Source of the DNA: JBCBWG01 sp039817205
GTDB lineage: Bacteria; Pseudomonadota; Alphaproteobacteria; Rhizobiales; Hyphomicrobiaceae
Assembly (NCBI GenBank): GCA_039817205.1
Contig: JBCBWG010000123.1
Location: forward strand, 1-9,468
DNA: 9,468 nucleotides
Direction: 5' to 3'
A model generated the notes under the pieces. It saw only the letters and a list, made by a program, of their open reading frames with translations. It was not told where the DNA came from and ran no database searches. Shown here piece after piece: positions 5,473-9,468 of the stretch (its first letter is position 1; the number at the start of each line of letters is the position of its first letter). Both the position numbers and the translations under genes were made by a program.

Positions 5473-6642
5473 ATGGCGGGTCTGGCGGTCTTGAAGAAGT
5501 TGGACAAGGCTTTGACGCAGGTCCGGGATCTGGGCCTTGAAGTCGAGAGCCCCGGTGAGTCTCCGATCGGTGGGCTTCTCGAACAGATCTATGATCTCGA
5601 CCAGAACAGCGTGACCATTATTGCGAAGACGGTCGCCGAGACATCCACGTTCAATGAAATCGTCCGAAACGAAATCTCAGAGATGACGATCGGCACGCGG
5701 TACGAAGAGATAGTGCAAGGCTTCAATTCGATCCGCGACGATGCAAAACGCCTCGTCGATCAACTGGAAGACGGCCACATCAACACATTCGAGCGCGTCT
5801 CGAATGTCTGGATGAAAGTCCGCCGCGGCGACATTGCCGATCGCTTTGATGAAATCCGCCACGTCTATCTCGAAGTCGCAAAGGACGCGAAAGACCAGAT
5901 CGTTCGCGAGGGCAAAATCCTCGACGCCTATAACGACTTCCGAGCGGCCTATAAGCAAGCTCAGGTGCTCGCTCTGAAGGTGCTGCAAAAAGCAGAGAAG
6001 CAATTGGCGGCGACGAAGAAAGATCTCGAGAAAGCGTCGAAGGCCGTTGAGAAATACAAGGGCGAGGACATCGCCGAACGCGCCGAACTTGAGATGGCGC
6101 GTGACGAGCGCATCCGGCAATTGCAAGACGAAGAGAAGCGCTACCAGATCGCCAAGGATCTCGCAGACAACCTGACCATCGGGTACAACACGTCAGAGGT
6201 CGTCATGACCCGGTTGCAGCAGACGACGAGCGCCAAGGAGCGCGTCTACCAGCAATCGGTCTCGTTCTTCTCGACGAACGAAGCGGTGCTGACGGCGCTC
6301 AAGGCGTCGTTCACGGGCATGTTCGGTCTGCACGAAGCAACGCGCACGCTTGAGAGCATGAAAGAGGGTATCGAGAAGAGCCTCGAGACATTGTCCGAGA
6401 TTGGCGATCAGGTGCAGGAAGCCGCCATTAAGGCCGGTTACGGGCCGACCGTGAAAGCGGAGTCCGTCAAGATGCTCGTCGATAGCGTCGTAACGTTCCA
6501 GATCCGCTCCCGCGAGATCATCGACGAGATGCGTGTTTTGGCCACCCGCAATTCCGAAGAAATCAGGACCGCGGTGGAAGACGGCAAGAAGCGGCTCGCG
6601 CGTCTTGCCGCTGAAGGCAACGCACTCATCTCAACGCGGTAA
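5473..6642 (+). CDS. TelA-like alpha-helical coiled-coil protein
   Basis: This 389-aa soluble protein is almost wholly helical, with no signal peptide or membrane segment. A charged coiled coil spans about 137-250, including the Lys/Glu-rich AEKQLAATKKDLEKASKAVE (174-193). The C-terminal half (228-370), with NLTIGYNTSEVVMTRLQQTT and later SVKMLVDSVVTFQIRSREII, resembles the helical repeat of TelA/YaaN toxic-anion-resistance proteins in heptad spacing and in Leu, Thr and Gln placement. I regard this as remote similarity, not proof. Bacterial TelA proteins are linked to tellurite and envelope-stress tolerance; their mechanism is unclear. The start has AAAGGGA five bases upstream. It leads a tight three-gene operon: the next gene begins 18 bp after its stop. 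It is likely a cytoplasmic partner of the membrane protein downstream (inference). It could also be a generic structural coiled-coil protein, often labelled 'cell surface protein'. Confidence 0.75.
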   Translation: MAGLAVLKKLDKALTQVRDLGLEVESPGESPIGGLLEQIYDLDQNSVTIIAKTVAETSTFNEIVRNEISEMTIGTRYEEIVQGFNSIRDDAKRLVDQLEDGHINTFERVSNVWMKVRRGDIADRFDEIRHVYLEVAKDAKDQIVREGKILDAYNDFRAAYKQAQVLALKVLQKAEKQLAATKKDLEKASKAVEKYKGEDIAERAELEMARDERIRQLQDEEKRYQIAKDLADNLTIGYNTSEVVMTRLQQTTSAKERVYQQSVSFFSTNEAVLTALKASFTGMFGLHEATRTLESMKEGIEKSLETLSEIGDQVQEAAIKAGYGPTVKAESVKMLVDSVVTFQIRSREIIDEMRVLATRNSEEIRTAVEDGKKRLARLAAEGNALISTR

Positions 6643-6660
6643 GTTCAAGCGGCGCCCGGC

Positions 6661-7641
6661 ATGTCCGAAACACCTGCGTCCTCCCCCGTCGAAGCGAAAC
6701 CTGTCAGCGCCAATGGCGCCGACGGCAGGGTCGGTCTCGACGACATCATGATCGCAATGGATGTCGTCGACACGCTGCGGCATGACGACCGGATCGTCGC
6801 GCGCGAATTGAACGACGATGCGCGACGCGAAGATCTCATTAAGCGCTTGAAGGAGATCTATGCCGGGCAGGGGATGGAGGTGCCGGACCGCATCCTCGAA
6901 GAGGGGGTGCGGGCGCTCGAAGAAGACCGGTTTGTCTATAAGCCGCCGTCACCCAGTTTCGCTCGGACGTTTGCGGAATGGTACGTCACGCGCATGTCCT
7001 GGGGCCGGTATGTTGCCGGTGCTCTGATCGGTCTCACACTGCTTTTGGCGGCAAACTACGCATTCGTTCAGCGGCCGCGAGCGCTCAACGCCGAGGCGCG
7101 CCAGACCGAGCTGAAGACCATGCTGCCCGCGGCGTTCGCATCGCTTATGACGAGCATTCAGAGCGAAACCCAAGATCAGGCGGTGATTGCCCGCGCGAGA
7201 GCACTCGACACGTCCGGACGTAACGCGGCGCGCGAGGGTAAGCTTAGTGAGGCGCGGGCCGCGAAAGAACAGCTGGACGCCTTGCTTGGCGATTTGCGTG
7301 CCGAATACCAAATCCGCGTGGTCAGTCGGCAGGGAGAACTGAGCGGGCTTTGGCGCATCCCGGAAGCCAATCCCGAAACGTACAACTTCTATCTCGTGGT
7401 CGAGGCGATCAACGCGCAAGGCGAGGTCGTGCCTCAGATGATCCCGAACGAAGAAACAAGCCGTCGCGAACGGGTCGCCACGTGGGCGGTGCGCGTGCCC
7501 CGTGAAGTGCTGGTGGCCGTTGAAAAAGATAAAAGCGATGACGGCATTTTGCAGAACGCGATCGTTGGCCGGAAGACACGGGGGACGCTCGATCGCGATT
7601 GGTCGATCCCTGTGGCCGGCGGCTTCATCACGCGGTGGTAG
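6661..7641 (+). CDS. single-pass membrane protein, DUF6384-like
   Basis: This 326-aa protein has three parts. The cytoplasmic N-terminal region (about 1-112) contains VGLDDIMIAMDVVDTLRHDD (24-43) and IKRLKEIYAGQGMEVPDRIL (60-79), a helical pattern I associate with DUF6384. One membrane helix follows (about 117-136: YVAGALIGLTLLLAANYAFV). The outer part has a helical stalk (138-215) and a C-terminal, probably beta-rich domain (216-326) with ELSGLWRIPE, ETYNFYLVVEAIN and a closing RDWSIPVAGGFITRW. By topology it would link the two cytoplasmic coiled-coil proteins encoded on either side to the envelope (inference). It lies 18 bp after the previous stop, and its own stop is followed two bases later by the next start. 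The ribosome site is weak (AAGCGG), which suggests translational coupling. Function is unknown. Confidence 0.75.
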   Translation: MSETPASSPVEAKPVSANGADGRVGLDDIMIAMDVVDTLRHDDRIVARELNDDARREDLIKRLKEIYAGQGMEVPDRILEEGVRALEEDRFVYKPPSPSFARTFAEWYVTRMSWGRYVAGALIGLTLLLAANYAFVQRPRALNAEARQTELKTMLPAAFASLMTSIQSETQDQAVIARARALDTSGRNAAREGKLSEARAAKEQLDALLGDLRAEYQIRVVSRQGELSGLWRIPEANPETYNFYLVVEAINAQGEVVPQMIPNEETSRRERVATWAVRVPREVLVAVEKDKSDDGILQNAIVGRKTRGTLDRDWSIPVAGGFITRW

Positions 7642-7643
7642 GG

Positions 7644-9053
7644 ATGGCGTCCGGTTTCGAAACACTGCAGGACGTGGAGCGGGCGATCGCCGAACTGCGC
7701 GCCGATGAGCGTGGGCTGTCTCGCGAATTGGAAGCGGACAACGTCGCGCGCACTCAGTTGATGCGCGAGCGCAGCGCCGCCATTCGTGAGCTTGCTGAGA
7801 CGCGCATCCATTCGGCCCTGCGCGACGGCGTCATTGATGAAGCGGACCGCTTGGAAACCGACGTCGAGATGATCCTGAAAGCGCGCGCGGAGGGCATGCG
7901 TGATCTCGAAGGGCGGACAAGCGAGACGCAAAGCCGTCACGCTCAAAAATTGAAAGACGCCGAAACGGTTCACGCGCGCTTGCAAGATCTTGAAGCGGAT
8001 CTTGATCGGTTCGGAGACCAGGCACGCGCGAAACTCGGCGCCAATCCAAACTACAAGAACGCCGTCGCGCGCCGCCATACGTTGGACGCGCAAATTGAGC
8101 GGGCGGCGGCCAAAGCCGAACAGGCTGAGGCCGATCGCGAAGCCAAAGGTGCGCCCTACCGCGATGACCCGCTATTTATGTATCTCTGGCAACGCGACTA
8201 TCGCGGTCGCAACTACGCATCGACCGGTCTCATCCGTTGGCTCGATGGCAAAGTCGCCGGCTTCATCGGATGGCACCAGGCGCGTGCCAATTTTGCGATG
8301 CTCAACGAAATTCCGGAGCGACTGCGCGGCCACGTTGTGCGCCTTGGCGAAGAGCGCGAGACGGTGACGGCCAAGCTTGCCGAACTTGAAGCCGAGACGA
8401 CCGATGCGATGGTCCCCGATGGGTTCTTGGCGCAGTTGGAAGATGCGCGGAAAGAACAGATGGACATCGACGGGGCGCTGAGCGCGCTTGAGGCGACGCT
8501 CACCCAGCTTGATGATGAAGCCAACGCCTACGCCGAAGGCCGCGACGGTCAGTACGACATGGCGATCGCAACACTCACGGATTTCATCGACCAGGAGCGT
8601 TACAACCGGCTTCAGCGCGAGGCGCGCCGAACGCCCACATCCAAGGATGATGCGATTGTCTCGCGGATTGGCGGGCTCAACCGAAAGCTCAAAGATCTGA
8701 GTGAGGCGCAGGGCCGACAAAGATCGAATTTGAATAAGATTGCAAAACGTCGTCGGGAGCTGACAGAGATTGCCCAGGATTTCAGGCGCCGTTCGCTGCA
8801 TCGTCCGGGATCGGTGTTCGACTTCGACTTTGACGACGACGATGTTGAAGACCTGCTCAAAAACGTCGTGCGCGGTGGCTTGACTGCGCTCGAATGGTGG
8901 ATTTGGGCGCAAGGCCGTCAGACCTGGAGCGGGCGCAGTGGCGACTCCTACCGTCGAAGCCGCGGCATGCCGCCCTTTAACTGGGGTGGGAGCCGCGGCC
9001 GCCGATCAAGCAACCGAAGCCGTGGCGGCTTTCGCACTAGCGGTGGTTTCTAA
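7644..9053 (+). CDS. coiled-coil protein with acidic patch and Gly/Arg/Ser tail
   Basis: This 469-aa protein has no signal peptide. Coiled coils cover about 1-165 and 223-385. Between them is an aromatic insert (171-222: DDPLFMYLWQRDYRGRNYAS, then GLIRWLDGKVAGFIGW) that could bind a membrane surface or a partner. Next come an acidic run FDFDFDDDDVED (392-403), an amphipathic aromatic helix GGLTALEWWIWAQG (411-424) and a Gly/Arg/Ser tail ending RSRGGFRTSGGF. The closing FRT-x-GGF resembles Gly-rich ends of several uncharacterised bacterial envelope-linked proteins. The ATG at 7644, two bases after the previous stop TAG, is the natural coupled start; an in-frame TTG at 7599 inside the upstream gene is unlikely. 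It is the last gene of the operon. The 150-bp gap after it holds only a 6-bp stem (CTGATG/CATCAG, 9100-9121) without a T-run. Function is unknown. Confidence 0.75.
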   Translation: MASGFETLQDVERAIAELRADERGLSRELEADNVARTQLMRERSAAIRELAETRIHSALRDGVIDEADRLETDVEMILKARAEGMRDLEGRTSETQSRHAQKLKDAETVHARLQDLEADLDRFGDQARAKLGANPNYKNAVARRHTLDAQIERAAAKAEQAEADREAKGAPYRDDPLFMYLWQRDYRGRNYASTGLIRWLDGKVAGFIGWHQARANFAMLNEIPERLRGHVVRLGEERETVTAKLAELEAETTDAMVPDGFLAQLEDARKEQMDIDGALSALEATLTQLDDEANAYAEGRDGQYDMAIATLTDFIDQERYNRLQREARRTPTSKDDAIVSRIGGLNRKLKDLSEAQGRQRSNLNKIAKRRRELTEIAQDFRRRSLHRPGSVFDFDFDDDDVEDLLKNVVRGGLTALEWWIWAQGRQTWSGRSGDSYRRSRGMPPFNWGGSRGRRSSNRSRGGFRTSGGF

Positions 9054-9203
9054 GGCGCGGTTGCTGGGGCTGACGCGGCCTGACCGATCCAGCTGACCGC
9101 TGATGTCGTTGGTCTCATCAGACACAACCGAGCCACTGCGCGCCCGAAGGTTCCGTGAACTTTGACTTTCTGCCCCCGCGCGCGCCTTGATCGAGAGACA
9201 TCA

Positions 9204-9468
9204 ATGTCGTTTGCCGATTTCGCCGCCGTGCTTGCCGCAGCTTCGCTCGGCGCCATGCTCTTCTTTTCGGCGATCGTCGCGCCGACGACCTTCAAGGCCT
9301 TGCCGGAAGAGCATGCGGGTCGGTTCCTGCGGACGCTGTTTCCATACTATTTCGAGATCAACGGCGTCGTTGCGATCGCGGCTGGCCTTCTGGCGCTCAG
9401 GCCTTTGGAATCGACGCTGCTTGTTGCCGCCGGCGCCATGATGGTCGCGGTCAAAGTTTTCCTGATCC
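9204..9468 (+). CDS. DUF4149 (TMEM205-like) membrane protein, C-terminus beyond window
   Basis: The first 88 codons of a membrane protein run off the right edge. The start MSFADFAAVLAAASLGAMLF leads into FFSAIVAPTTFKALPEEHAG (20-39) and RFLRTLFPYYFEINGVVAIA (40-59), the signature of DUF4149/TMEM205-like proteins: a first membrane helix ending in an F-x3-V-APT-xF turn, a P-x-x-HAGRFL loop and an LFPxY motif. Later hydrophobic stretches at 53-66 and 71-88 are further membrane helices. These proteins are usually about 130-180 aa with four helices and have no settled function in bacteria. The start has a modest GAGAG site seven to eight bases upstream. It stands apart from the preceding operon, 150 bp away, with no strong terminator in between. 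Confidence 0.85.
   Translation, partial: MSFADFAAVLAAASLGAMLFFSAIVAPTTFKALPEEHAGRFLRTLFPYYFEINGVVAIAAGLLALRPLESTLLVAAGAMMVAVKVFLI

Noticed and set aside
7599..7643. TTG start extending the last operon gene into the upstream gene
   Set aside because: A rare start codon with no ribosome site; the ATG at 7644 gives a natural coupled start two bases after the previous stop.
9100..9121. Stem-loop CTGATG/CATCAG as an operon terminator
   Set aside because: Only six pairs with a ten-base loop and no T-run on either strand, so it is not distinguishable from chance.

Overview
The window looks like chromosomal DNA from a GC-rich alphaproteobacterium, probably of the Hyphomicrobiales (Rhizobiales) type. 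The reasons are high-GC codon use, a clear DUF1489 protein (a family I know mainly from Alphaproteobacteria), a DUF4149 membrane protein and many small envelope proteins. No transposase, phage gene, tRNA, rRNA or CRISPR array was found. All complete genes lie on the plus strand. Only the gene cut by the left edge lies on the minus strand.

Left part (1-2100): a truncated minus-strand lipoprotein gene diverges from a cytoplasmic single-domain rhodanese gene (538-945). A two-domain redoxin follows (1130-1894), with an N-terminal CGEC thioredoxin-like half and a C-terminal CPHC glutaredoxin half. Rhodanese plus glutaredoxin suggests a small sulfur or thiol-redox locus. Upstream of the redoxin are two direct repeats one helical turn apart and a 13-bp palindrome. 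The gap after the redoxin (1895-2127) is unusually rich in inverted repeats, including a 54-nt hairpin.

Middle part (2128-5350): a 526-aa lipoprotein resembling DUF4403, a small secreted protein whose signal peptide carries three 15-bp tandem repeats, the DUF1489 protein, and a small protein with about three membrane segments. These look like separately transcribed genes with 120-150 bp gaps.

Right part (5473-9053): three tightly packed genes (gaps of 18 and 2 bp) almost certainly form an operon. They encode a soluble alpha-helical protein with a TelA-like (toxic anion resistance) flavour, a single-pass membrane protein resembling DUF6384, and a coiled-coil protein with an acidic patch and a Gly/Arg/Ser/aromatic tail. 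This is the best candidate for an uncharacterised multi-component system, probably envelope-associated. The window ends inside a DUF4149/TMEM205-like membrane protein gene (from 9204).

Family names rest on recalled sequence patterns, since no search was run. The DUF1489, rhodanese, glutaredoxin and DUF4149 calls are firm. The DUF4403, DUF6384 and TelA-like calls are weaker.
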